This document shows, one piece after another, positions 46,671 to 54,536 of a stretch of DNA of 63,444 bases. Where the stretch lies: assembly GCA_003151515.1 (NCBI GenBank), contig PLXS01000015.1, positions 1-63,444 of the forward strand. Reading direction: 5' to 3'. The translations under genes and the position numbers were made by a program. How positions within the stretch are numbered: position 1 is the stretch's first letter; each line of letters opens with the position of its first letter. The DNA is from Opitutaceae bacterium. GTDB taxonomy: Bacteria > Verrucomicrobiota > Verrucomicrobiia > Opitutales > Opitutaceae. The notes under the pieces were generated by a model. The model ran no database searches. It worked only from the letters and a program-made list of their open reading frames with translations, and was not told the origin of the DNA.

Positions 46671-46708
46671 TTCTGCTTCCCGGTTTACAAGGCAAGTAAC
46701 CCGCGCAA

Positions 46709-47389
46709 ATGACGAACACCGAAGCCGCATCAGACAAGAAGCCCGCCGAAGCCCCCGTGTTCCTGGAGGACCGGCTCAAGCAGGCCTGGGAGCGCTATGC
46801 GACCGCCGTCTACGTCCTGTGCGGCCTGGTCATCGCCGGCATGCTAGCCAAGGGCGGCCTTGATTATCTCAATGTCCAGAAGGAACTTGAGATACAGAAG
46901 GAGTACGCCGCCTGCGCGACGCCCGAGGCCTTCAAGGCGTTCGCGGCCGAGCACCGGAGCCACCCGCTGGGCGCCATGGTGGAGCTGAAGCTCGCGGACG
47001 AGGCCTTTCTTGGAGGCAAGTTCGCCGAGGCCGTCACCAACTACGAAAAGGCGGTCGCCGACCTGCCCGCCGGACCCTTCCAGTCGCGCGCCAAGCTGGG
47101 CCTCGCCGCTTCCCTGGTCCGCTCCGGCAAGGCGGCGGAGGCCGAGGCAAGCCTGCGCAAGATCCTGAACGACGCCGCCGAGTACAAGGCCTTACGATGC
47201 GAGGCGGGCTACGACCTTGCCGAGCTCGCGGTCTCCGGCGGGCACCCGGGCGACGTCCAGAACCTCGCGACGCAGCTGATGCAGATCGACCCCACGAGCC
47301 CGTTCGCCGAGCGCGCGTTTGCGCTTCGCTCCGAGCTCGGACCGGGCGCCGGGGCCGCGCCGCCGATAGCGGTTCCAGCCGTACGCTGA
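46709..47389 (+). CDS. YfgM-like membrane-anchored TPR protein
   Basis: A 226-residue protein with a charged cytoplasmic N-terminus (1-32), one membrane helix (about 33-52) and a helical-repeat domain outside. GKFAEAVTNYEKAVADLP and GKAAEAEASLRKIL are tetratricopeptide-type helices. The layout resembles YfgM, an ancillary subunit of the Sec translocon and periplasmic chaperone network, but sequence identity cannot be judged by eye. It converges on a secreted Ig protein. Confidence 0.8.
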   Translation: MTNTEAASDKKPAEAPVFLEDRLKQAWERYATAVYVLCGLVIAGMLAKGGLDYLNVQKELEIQKEYAACATPEAFKAFAAEHRSHPLGAMVELKLADEAFLGGKFAEAVTNYEKAVADLPAGPFQSRAKLGLAASLVRSGKAAEAEASLRKILNDAAEYKALRCEAGYDLAELAVSGGHPGDVQNLATQLMQIDPTSPFAERAFALRSELGPGAGAAPPIAVPAVR

Positions 47390-47393
47390 GGGC

Positions 47394-48260
47394 CTAGGGT
47401 ATCTGCTGGCCCAGTCCGGCGAAGACGAAGGTCTGGATCGCCGGCGCCGCGGCGTTAAAGCTGGCGTCGCCGGGCTGCTCCGCCTGGACCGTGACCGTGC
47501 CTCCGGGCGAGCTCAGGAGGTCCCCGTTCAGGATCCCGGGGCCCGACACGATCTCGAAGCGCGCGGGCAGCCCCGAGGACGCGGTCGCGCTCAGCGCTAT
47601 CTGCTGGCCCGGCGCAACCGGGCCCGAGGGCCTGAAGTAGATCGTCTGCTGGCGCTTCGCGATGGTCACCCGGGCCCTCGCGCTCGCGGCGCTGCCCGAA
47701 GGGTTGGTGGCGACGACGTCATAGACGCCCGAGTCCGAGAGGAGGGCCGACGAGATCGTGAAGGTTTCGCGCGTCGCTCCCGTGATCGCGGTGCCGTCCT
47801 TGCGCCACTGGTACCCCGGCGCCGGCTCCCCCCGCGCGCCGACCGAAAGCGAGACGGACTGGCCGATCTCGGCATACGCGGCCGAGGGCTGGGTGACGAT
47901 GACCGGGATTGAGGGCCTGGGGAGGACCTCGAGCAGCTGGTCCATGGGCGTGGCGGGCGCAAACACGGGGTTGCCCGGCTGCGACGCGCGGATGAGGACG
48001 AGCCCGGGCTGGCCCGTGAGCCTCAGGACGCGCTTCTCTAGGACGGCCGGCCCCGAGATGAGCTCCAGCGACACGGGAAGACCCGAGGTGGCCCTGGCCA
48101 CGACCGTGAACGGCGCCGCGTCCACCGTGCGCGCGGCGATGGGCGGGAAGATGATCTCCTGCTTCCTGCGCGCGTCCTGGGCGAGGGCGCACGGCGTCAG
48201 GGAGGCGGCGCCCGCCAGCAGGGCGAGGGCGCAGAGGACGGTCTTTGGGGCGTTGCTCAC
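47394..48260 (-). CDS. Secreted Ig-domain protein with flanking duplicated repeats
   Basis: A 288-residue secreted protein. A signal peptide ends near CALAQ (28). A central Ig-like domain (about 115-200, PGYQWRKDGTAITGAT and DSGVYDVVATNPSGSA) is flanked by two related ~60-residue units: one with SGLPVSLELISGPAVL and RASQPGNPVFAPA, the other with SGLPARFEIVSGPGIL and QAEQPGDASFNAA. No enzyme motif is present. It probably serves as a surface or matrix protein. It lies seven bases downstream of the decarboxylase gene on the same strand. Confidence 0.85.
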   Translation of the reverse strand: MSNAPKTVLCALALLAGAASLTPCALAQDARRKQEIIFPPIAARTVDAAPFTVVARATSGLPVSLELISGPAVLEKRVLRLTGQPGLVLIRASQPGNPVFAPATPMDQLLEVLPRPSIPVIVTQPSAAYAEIGQSVSLSVGARGEPAPGYQWRKDGTAITGATRETFTISSALLSDSGVYDVVATNPSGSAASARARVTIAKRQQTIYFRPSGPVAPGQQIALSATASSGLPARFEIVSGPGILNGDLLSSPGGTVTVQAEQPGDASFNAAAPAIQTFVFAGLGQQIP

Positions 48261-48267
48261 CGCGACC

Positions 48268-49407
48268 TCACATGTTCACGTGCACGACCTTCGCAGGCGG
48301 GAAGCCGTTGAAGTGGGTCGAGGACGCGTGGCTGTAGGCGCCGATCAGCTCGCTGTATACCAGATCGTCGCGGTTGAGCTCCGGCAGGTTCTCGGCCATC
48401 GAGATGACGTCGAGCGCGTCGCAGGTTGGGCCGTAGACCGCGCTCAGCCTCGTCGCGCCCCGCTTGAAGGCGCGCACGGGGTACTTGCAGTGGTCGAAGA
48501 TGACTCCCGAGTAGGTGTGGTAGACGCCGTCGTTGATGTAGTAGCTCGGCTTGCCGTCGCGCACGGCCTTGCCGATGACCTTGGAGACCGTGTAGCCGGC
48601 GTTGGCGACAAGGAATCGCCCCGGCTCGGCGAGGACCTGGATGTCCTTCGGGAAAAGGCGCCCGAGCTCGTGGTTGATGACGCGGGCGAGTTCCCTGAAG
48701 GGCTTCACGGTGTCGTCGTAGCGCGCCGGGAAGCCGCCCCCGATGTCCACGAGGTTCATCTTGGCGTAGCCCCGGTCCCTCGCCTCGTTGAAGATGCTCG
48801 AGCACAGGGCGAGCGCCTGGACGTAGTTTTCGAAGTTCGTCGTCTGGCTGCCCACGTGGAAGCTCAGGCCCTCGCACGTCAGGCCCAGCTTGTCGGCCAG
48901 GAGGATCAGGTCGACCGCCTCGCCGGGGGCCGCCCCGAATTTCGAGGAGAGCTCCACCATGGCTCCGGTGTTCGCGACCTTGAGGCGAAGCGCCACGCCC
49001 GCCTGCGGCGCGTGCTTGCTTATCTTCACGAGCTCCTCGGCGTTGTCGAAGGTGACCAGGGGCTTGTACTGGTTCAACTCCTCGAGCGTCTCGACGGGCT
49101 TGTTCGGGTTCGCGTAGATGATCTTGTCCCAGATCCAGTCCTGCCGGGCCTTCGGGGACATCCCCTGGATGTTCTCGTAGACGATGTTGAACTCGGGCAT
49201 CGAGGCCACGTCGAAGCTCGCGCCCTCCTGGTAGAACGTGCGCACGATCTCCGGCAGCGGGTTGGCCTTCACCGCGAAGTAGGCCTGGACGCGCGGCAGG
49301 TATTTCTTGAACTCGCGGTAGTTGCGCCGCAGGGCGTCGTGGTCGACGACGAAGAGCGGCGTGCCGTGCTCGCGGCCGAGCCTCTGGAGGAAGGATTTTG
49401 AGATCAT
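48268..49407 (-). CDS. Ornithine/lysine decarboxylase, fold-III PLP type
   Basis: A 379-residue PLP decarboxylase of the alanine-racemase fold. Lys47 in FAVKANP forms the Schiff base, SFHVGSQ and DIGGGFPARYDD are cofactor motifs, EPGRFLVANAG binds phosphate, and YGPTCDALDVI carries the catalytic Cys and the Asp typical of eukaryote-like ornithine decarboxylases. This sequence pattern marks diamine producers rather than diaminopimelate decarboxylase (lysA is separate at 58521). With homospermidine synthase just upstream, putrescine is the likely product. Confidence 0.9.
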   Translation of the reverse strand: MISKSFLQRLGREHGTPLFVVDHDALRRNYREFKKYLPRVQAYFAVKANPLPEIVRTFYQEGASFDVASMPEFNIVYENIQGMSPKARQDWIWDKIIYANPNKPVETLEELNQYKPLVTFDNAEELVKISKHAPQAGVALRLKVANTGAMVELSSKFGAAPGEAVDLILLADKLGLTCEGLSFHVGSQTTNFENYVQALALCSSIFNEARDRGYAKMNLVDIGGGFPARYDDTVKPFRELARVINHELGRLFPKDIQVLAEPGRFLVANAGYTVSKVIGKAVRDGKPSYYINDGVYHTYSGVIFDHCKYPVRAFKRGATRLSAVYGPTCDALDVISMAENLPELNRDDLVYSELIGAYSHASSTHFNGFPPAKVVHVNM

Positions 49408-49465
49408 GGGTGCGTGTGGGCTCCGGCGCCCAAGCGCGCGGCCCGGCGCGCGCCCTCCCGGCGCT

Positions 49466-50944
49466 CTAGTCCCCGTCCTTGACGAGGAAGTTCTTGAACT
49501 GCCACGGGTCCTTCTTGTCGAAGTCCGGCTTGTTGAATCCGCTGAACGCGTTCTGGTAGTCGCGCAGCGGCGTCCAGTCGGAGCGCTTCGAGATGAACTT
49601 GCCGAGGTACGGCTTGGATGCGCCCAGGATGTACCCGTGCGGGAGCTCGTCCGGGACCCGCACGCCCTCCTCCGGGTTCTCGATCATCCACATCGTGGCC
49701 GCGACCACCGAGATCGCCACCTGCATCGTCGTCGCGTTCTGGTGCGGCACCAGGCGCCTGGACTCCTCGATGCTCAGGTCGGAGCCGACCCACCACGACT
49801 TGAAGTCATGGCCCATGATGAGCGCACCCAGGATGTCGGCGCCCGAGGTGATCTCGTCGTTCATGATGCGCAGCTTCGGCTGGAGCCTGTAGTTGTAGCC
49901 GCGCAGCTCGTTCAGGGAGACGATGGCCTCGTCGCACGGGCAGTAGGCGTAGTGGACCGTCGGCCGGTAGACCGCCTTCTTGCCCTCCCACACCGTCAGC
50001 TTGTCGGAGATCGTGAAGGCCTCTCCGTGGCGCACGACCATGCCGACGATCGCGTAGTCGGGCACCCACGAGCGCACCCAGGTGTTGATGCCCATGCGGG
50101 CGAGGCAGATCTGGTTTGCCGGCCCCTGCTTGTGGCGGTAGGCGAGCGCGGGAAGCTTCTTCTCGTGGGTGCCCCAGCCGAGCTCGGCCGTCGTCGTGCC
50201 CTCCTCGCGGAAGCCCTCGATGCTCCAGGTGTTGACGAATTCGTCGACCTGCTTCGGCACGGTTGTGATCTGCGTGTCGCGCTCGCTGCAGTGGATGACC
50301 TTGACTCCCAGCTCGCACGAGAGGCTGGCGAAGCTGCCCGAGGCGATGTGGGCCTTGAGCGCCTCCGCCCGCCGGCCCTTCGCCTTCCTCTCGGCGATCG
50401 CCGCGTTCGCGATGTCGATCAGGCCCTGCTTGGTGAAGTGCGAGATGAGCCCCGGGTTAGCGCCGTGTTCGACGACCGCGCTGGCGCCCTTCGTCTTCCA
50501 CTTCGCGATCATGCGCCGCACGTTCATGTGGCGCCAGTAGAGCGTGCGCTCGGTCGGGTGCTTCCTGCCGCCCGCGTAGGGGTCCCAGACCTCAACCGAG
50601 GTGTTTATATAGAGGACGCCGCGGTCGTGGCACCACTTGAGGATGACGCACGCGTCGATGTTCCACGCCAGGTCGATTAGAATGTCGCCCTGAGACAGGT
50701 ACGTCCCGAGCATCCGATCCAGGTTCTCCTCGGTCACGCGGTCCCTGACGAAGCGGACGCCCTTGGCCGTCCACTCCCTTAGCTTCTCCTCCTTGCTCTC
50801 AAAGTCGATGACCGTGACGTTGGCCGGCGCCACGTTGATCAGATTGAAGAGTATGGGGAGCGTGCATTCGGCGACCGCGCCGTAGCCGACGAAGAGGATC
50901 TTTTTGCTGAAATCGATCATGTGCTGCGTGTAAGTTGGATCCAT
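49466..50944 (-). CDS. hss: Homospermidine synthase, bacterial type
   Basis: A 492-residue NAD-dependent enzyme making homospermidine from two putrescines. The Rossmann start ILFVGYGAVAECTLPIL and VTVIDFESKEE are visible, followed by the family motifs DLAWNIDACVILKWCHDRGVLY across two segments, HGANPGLISHFTKQGL, and AELGWGTHEK. Start ATG 50944 is preferred; ATG 50920 is possible. The pairing with the decarboxylase 58 bases downstream gives a complete ornithine-to-homospermidine route. The leader carries a GTAACTTTT element also seen near 57328. Confidence 0.93.
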   Translation of the reverse strand: MDPTYTQHMIDFSKKILFVGYGAVAECTLPILFNLINVAPANVTVIDFESKEEKLREWTAKGVRFVRDRVTEENLDRMLGTYLSQGDILIDLAWNIDACVILKWCHDRGVLYINTSVEVWDPYAGGRKHPTERTLYWRHMNVRRMIAKWKTKGASAVVEHGANPGLISHFTKQGLIDIANAAIAERKAKGRRAEALKAHIASGSFASLSCELGVKVIHCSERDTQITTVPKQVDEFVNTWSIEGFREEGTTTAELGWGTHEKKLPALAYRHKQGPANQICLARMGINTWVRSWVPDYAIVGMVVRHGEAFTISDKLTVWEGKKAVYRPTVHYAYCPCDEAIVSLNELRGYNYRLQPKLRIMNDEITSGADILGALIMGHDFKSWWVGSDLSIEESRRLVPHQNATTMQVAISVVAATMWMIENPEEGVRVPDELPHGYILGASKPYLGKFISKRSDWTPLRDYQNAFSGFNKPDFDKKDPWQFKNFLVKDGD

Positions 50945-51281
50945 TAGGTAAGTGCGGTTGCCGTAACAAACAAAGACAAAAAAGTTACGTTTCCACACAG
51001 GCGCGGGCGACCGCCGGCACCGGGGCGCCGCGGCGGGCGCCGTGATGGTCGGGGCGACTGGATTCGAACCAGCGACCTCCTGGTCCCAAACCAGGCGCTC
51101 TACCAGGCTAAGCTACACCCCGGGGCCAAAAAGGCAGGCCACGACCGAATCCAAGGGGTGTCAAGAAGCTACGTTGCCGGAGGTTCCATCAGGGCCGTCC
51201 CGGCAGGCCATCCGCGGTGCGTAATGTGCTTGCGTGCCATGGTGTTTCAGTCTCTGCTGACCGCTCACACCTCACCTATAC
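50945..51281. other. Leader region around tRNA-Pro
   Basis: It holds the hss leader with GTAACTTTT on the minus strand (50988-50980) and the tRNA-Pro gene. Between 51123 and 51281 I see no gene and no obvious promoter for the LysM protein. Confidence 0.45.
51046..51122 (-). tRNA. tRNA-Pro (anticodon TGG)
   Basis: A 77-base tRNA including encoded CCA. On the minus strand CGGGGTG pairs with CGCCCCG (one G-U), the anticodon loop is TTTGGGA giving TGG, and the T-arm is GGTTCGAATCC. Confidence 0.97.
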
Positions 51282-51800
51282 ATGGATACCATTTCCCGCG
51301 AAAACAACAGCATGCTTCCGATCGGCGGCGTGATCATCGGAGTGCTTGCCCTAATCATTGGCGGCTATGCCGCCGTCAGCCTTTCCAAGGTGAATCGCAC
51401 GCTGGCCGCCCAGGCGGACAAGGTTGCGAGGATCGACGACATCGCGTCGCAGGTCGCCTCGGCTTCCGCGGCGAGCGACAAGGCCGCGCGGGACATCACG
51501 ACCCTGCAGAACTCCATGCAGGCGGCCGTGAATCAGCTCGGCACCGAGCTCGCGACGCTTGACGAGAAAATGAAGCACATCGAGGAGGCGCACGTCGCCA
51601 AGGCCGTCAAGGGCGCCAAGGTCGGCGGGGCGCCCGCCGTGGCAGGACCCGGCGAGTACATCGTCAAGCCGGGCGACACGGGCGCCAAGATCGCGCGCGC
51701 CAACGGCGTCGGCCTGTCCGACCTCGAATCGGTCAACCCCGGAGTCAGCTGGACCCATCTCAAGGTTGGCGAGACGCTGAAGCTGCCCGAGAAGAAGTGA
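51282..51800 (+). CDS. Membrane-anchored coiled-coil LysM protein
   Basis: A 172-residue protein. One N-terminal membrane helix (about 12-35) is followed by a coiled coil (about 37-105, regular AxxxxA and LxxxM heptads) and a C-terminal LysM domain (about 123-170, YIVKPGDTGAKIARANGV and LKVGETLKLP). LysM binds peptidoglycan, so it probably tethers the inner membrane to the wall. The usual Ser/Thr after GDT is Gly, otherwise the LysM looks normal. Its stop overlaps the GTG of the NUDIX gene (GTGA). Confidence 0.85.
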   Translation: MDTISRENNSMLPIGGVIIGVLALIIGGYAAVSLSKVNRTLAAQADKVARIDDIASQVASASAASDKAARDITTLQNSMQAAVNQLGTELATLDEKMKHIEEAHVAKAVKGAKVGGAPAVAGPGEYIVKPGDTGAKIARANGVGLSDLESVNPGVSWTHLKVGETLKLPEKK

Positions 51801-52351
51801 TCCAGGGGGAGCCTTCCCTCTGGGAGCGCGGCGCCGAGCGTGTGCTCGCCTCCACGCGCGTCCTCGAGCTGAGGAGCGTCCGCTACCGCCACCCGAAGAG
51901 GGGCACGGACAGGGAATTCATGGTCGCGCACGCGCCCGACTGGGTGAATGTCGTGGCCCGCACGCCCGACGGCAGGCTTGTCCTCGTGCGCCAGTTCCGC
52001 TTCGGGTCCAACGAGCTCTCGCTCGAGATTCCCGGCGGCGTCATGGAGGCGGGCGAGGACCCGGTGGCGGCGGGCGTCAGGGAGCTCCTCGAGGAGACGG
52101 GGTATGGCGGGGGCGCGGCGCGCCTCCTGGGAAGCGTCTACCCCAACCCCGCTATCATGGACAACAAGTGCCACATCATCTTCGTGGACGGGGTTGTCCC
52201 GACGGGTCCCCTGGACTGGGACGACGACGAGGAGATCCAGGTCTCGACGGCGCCGGCCGGCGAGGTGATCGCCTGGGCGCGCTCGGGCAGGATCGTGCAC
52301 AGCCTTTCGGTCGCGGCGCTCCTCCTCTTCGAGGGGGTGGGGCGCATTTGA
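51797..52351 (+). CDS. NUDIX hydrolase, ADP-ribose pyrophosphatase-like
   Basis: A 184-residue NUDIX enzyme with an intact Nudix box: GGVMEAGEDPVAAGVRELLEETGY fits Gx5Ex7REUxEExGU when read across residues 78-100. The preceding VVARTPDGRLVLVRQFRFG is typical of ADP-ribose and nucleoside-diphosphate-sugar pyrophosphatases. GTG at 51797 overlaps the LysM stop, indicating translational coupling. The exact nucleotide substrate is unknown. Confidence 0.88.
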   Translation: MIQGEPSLWERGAERVLASTRVLELRSVRYRHPKRGTDREFMVAHAPDWVNVVARTPDGRLVLVRQFRFGSNELSLEIPGGVMEAGEDPVAAGVRELLEETGYGGGAARLLGSVYPNPAIMDNKCHIIFVDGVVPTGPLDWDDDEEIQVSTAPAGEVIAWARSGRIVHSLSVAALLLFEGVGRI

Positions 52352-52414
52352 CTTGGCGCCCCGCAGGGGCTTATTAGCCGTCACCCTTCCCGTGTCCTCC
52401 AACCCTTCCAAGGC

Positions 52415-53680
52415 ATGAACGCCGCCCTCTTCGCGAACAGCCCGGCCGCGCTAGGCGCGGCCGCCGGGGGGGACGCCCTGCCCGCGGTGCTCGAGCAGGA
52501 GATCCGCAGGATATACCTGCGTAGCCCCATCTACACCAGGCGCTTCCCCATCCACCGCGAGCCGCTCGAGTGGTCCTGCTACAACGAGATCCCGGCCCTC
52601 TCCAAGCGCGAGATCGTGGAGAGCGGCCACCAGTCCTTCTTCGCCGACTACAGGGAGATCGAGCGCGGCCTGGCCGACCGGCGATTCGAGTACGAGAACA
52701 CCTCCGGGACCACGTCGGCGCCGATGACGGTCATCATGGAGGACGGCTGGTGGGCGGCACAGACGCGCCGCGCGTACCTAGCCTCGCGGATCCTGAGGGA
52801 GTTCGCGGACAGGGCGCACAGGAAGTGCGTCCTGGCGCCCGTCGGCTGCTCAAGCAACCTGTGCCCCTACGAGGACCACCCGTTCCCGCACCGCTACTTC
52901 GACGGCACCGTCTACCTGAACCTCTCGAGCGACCCGTTCGCGTTCTCCGAGGCCGAGTGGGACCGCATCGTGATCGAGCTCCAGGCGACCCGGCCCGAGG
53001 TGCTGGAGGGTGAGCCCGTCTACCTGTCGCTCCTCGCGCGTGCCGCGCACAGGCGCGGGGTGAGGGTGCCGAGCATCCGGGCCGTCATCCTCACCTATGG
53101 CAAGGCGAGCACGCAGCACGGCCGCCGCATCCACGAGGCGTTCCCGGCACCGCAGGTCGACCTCTACGGATCGACCGAGGCCGGGTACCTCTTTGTCGGG
53201 GAGGCCTTCAGGGACGACTCCAGGGTGATCGACGAGAACGCGTTCATCGAGCTTGTCCCATGGCGAGGCGGCACGCCCGGCGTCCACCAGATCCTCGTCA
53301 CGACCCGCGGCCGCGAGGCGATGCCGCTCCTGCGCTACCACACCGGCGACATCGTGCGCTCCATGCCCGGCGGGTTCAGGATACTGGGCAGGGAGCGCGA
53401 CCTGCACACGCGCCCGGACGGCACGCTGGTCTCGTCAAGCGAGGTCGACGCCGTGCTCCCTCGGGACTTCTCGTGCTGGCACTACTGCCTCACCCAGACC
53501 GGCGAGAGCCGCTGGGACTTCCACTATGTGGCCGACAAGTCCGCCCATGGCCGAGGCGTCGAGGACGCCCTGTCAGGGCTCCTCGGCCCCGGGGTTCGCG
53601 TGAACGCATTCCGCAGGAAGGCGATCGCGCCCGCCGCGAGCGGCAAGTTTTCGCCGCTCAAGCCCCTGGCCCGCGGATAG
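52415..53680 (+). CDS. AMP-forming ligase, phenylacetate-CoA-ligase-like
   Basis: A 421-residue protein of the adenylate-forming (ANL) superfamily. TSGTTSAPMTV is the ATP-binding P-loop, LYGSTEAG the adenine motif, YHTGDIV the ribose-binding Asp, and GRERDLHTR the hinge. A C-terminal Lys in SGKFSPLKP may be the adenylation lysine. It is closer to PaaK-like and acyl-protein-synthetase-like enzymes than to classic acyl-CoA synthetases. AAGG lies five bases before the ATG. No acyl carrier protein or thioesterase partner is nearby, so the acid activated cannot be guessed. Confidence 0.82.
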   Translation: MNAALFANSPAALGAAAGGDALPAVLEQEIRRIYLRSPIYTRRFPIHREPLEWSCYNEIPALSKREIVESGHQSFFADYREIERGLADRRFEYENTSGTTSAPMTVIMEDGWWAAQTRRAYLASRILREFADRAHRKCVLAPVGCSSNLCPYEDHPFPHRYFDGTVYLNLSSDPFAFSEAEWDRIVIELQATRPEVLEGEPVYLSLLARAAHRRGVRVPSIRAVILTYGKASTQHGRRIHEAFPAPQVDLYGSTEAGYLFVGEAFRDDSRVIDENAFIELVPWRGGTPGVHQILVTTRGREAMPLLRYHTGDIVRSMPGGFRILGRERDLHTRPDGTLVSSSEVDAVLPRDFSCWHYCLTQTGESRWDFHYVADKSAHGRGVEDALSGLLGPGVRVNAFRRKAIAPAASGKFSPLKPLARG

Positions 53681-53789
53681 CCCGGCTACTGGGCCTCTTT
53701 AGGGGCGCTAATAGACGGCCCCCCGGAATCCCGTCCTTTACTCAACGGTGGAGGGCCGTTGGACTCTAGGCTCACCGAAACCCCGCAAG

Positions 53790-54527
53790 ATGGAACTGGG
53801 CCGCAACCTCTTCTGCAGCACGATCGGCAGGAAGCTGATCATGGCCGTGACCGGCGTCGTTCTAATCGCGTTCGTCGTCGGGCACCTGGTCGGCAACCTG
53901 CAGGTGTTCGAGGACCCGGACAGGATCAACGGCTACGCCCACTTCCTGCAGTCGCTCGGGCCCGCCCTCTGGGCCGTGCGGATCGTGCTCCTCGCGTGCG
54001 TCACGCTCCACATCTGGGCCGGGATTACGCTGGCCCTTGACGACAGGCGCGCGCGCGGCGACGAGCCCTACGCGGTCAACCGCTGGATCCAGGCGGCGTT
54101 CGCGTCGCGCTACATGCGCTCGACCGGCTACATCGTCCTCGCGTTCATCATCTACCACATCGCGCACTTCACCGTCGGGGTCGCGCAGCCCGCGACCTTC
54201 AAGACCAACATCGCGCACTACACGATGAAGGGCGACTACCATGTGCTCGGGGTGACGGTTGTGCGCGGAGGCACCGAGGTGCTCGACGTGCGCAGCATGG
54301 TGATCCGGGGGTTCGAGAACCCTCTCGTCTCGCTCTTCTACATGGTCGCCGTCGGGCTCCTGTCGGTGCACCTCCTGCACGGGGCGGACAGCCTCTTCCA
54401 GACGCTGGGCCTTCGCAACCACCGCTGGGAGCGGTTCCTGCAGCTGGTCGTCACCGCCGGCTGCGCCGCCTACTTCCTCGGCAACCTCGCCATTCCCGGA
54501 GCCGCCGTCGTCGGACTGCTCAAGTAG
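53790..54527 (+). CDS. sdhC: Succinate dehydrogenase cytochrome b subunit
   Basis: A 245-residue single-chain membrane anchor of the B type (five helices, di-heme), matching the one-gene anchor of Bacteroidota and Verrucomicrobiota enzymes. ST-IGRK-LIMAVTGVVLIAFVVGHLVGNL opens the first helix with its heme His, and later His residues occur in TLHIWAG, IIYHIAHF and VHLLHGAD. It anchors SdhAB and passes electrons to quinone. ATG 53790 gives the usual start; an upstream in-frame start adds 14 unconserved residues. It lies nine bases before sdhA. Confidence 0.95.
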   Translation: MELGRNLFCSTIGRKLIMAVTGVVLIAFVVGHLVGNLQVFEDPDRINGYAHFLQSLGPALWAVRIVLLACVTLHIWAGITLALDDRRARGDEPYAVNRWIQAAFASRYMRSTGYIVLAFIIYHIAHFTVGVAQPATFKTNIAHYTMKGDYHVLGVTVVRGGTEVLDVRSMVIRGFENPLVSLFYMVAVGLLSVHLLHGADSLFQTLGLRNHRWERFLQLVVTAGCAAYFLGNLAIPGAAVVGLLK

Positions 54528-54536
54528 ACCACCGCC

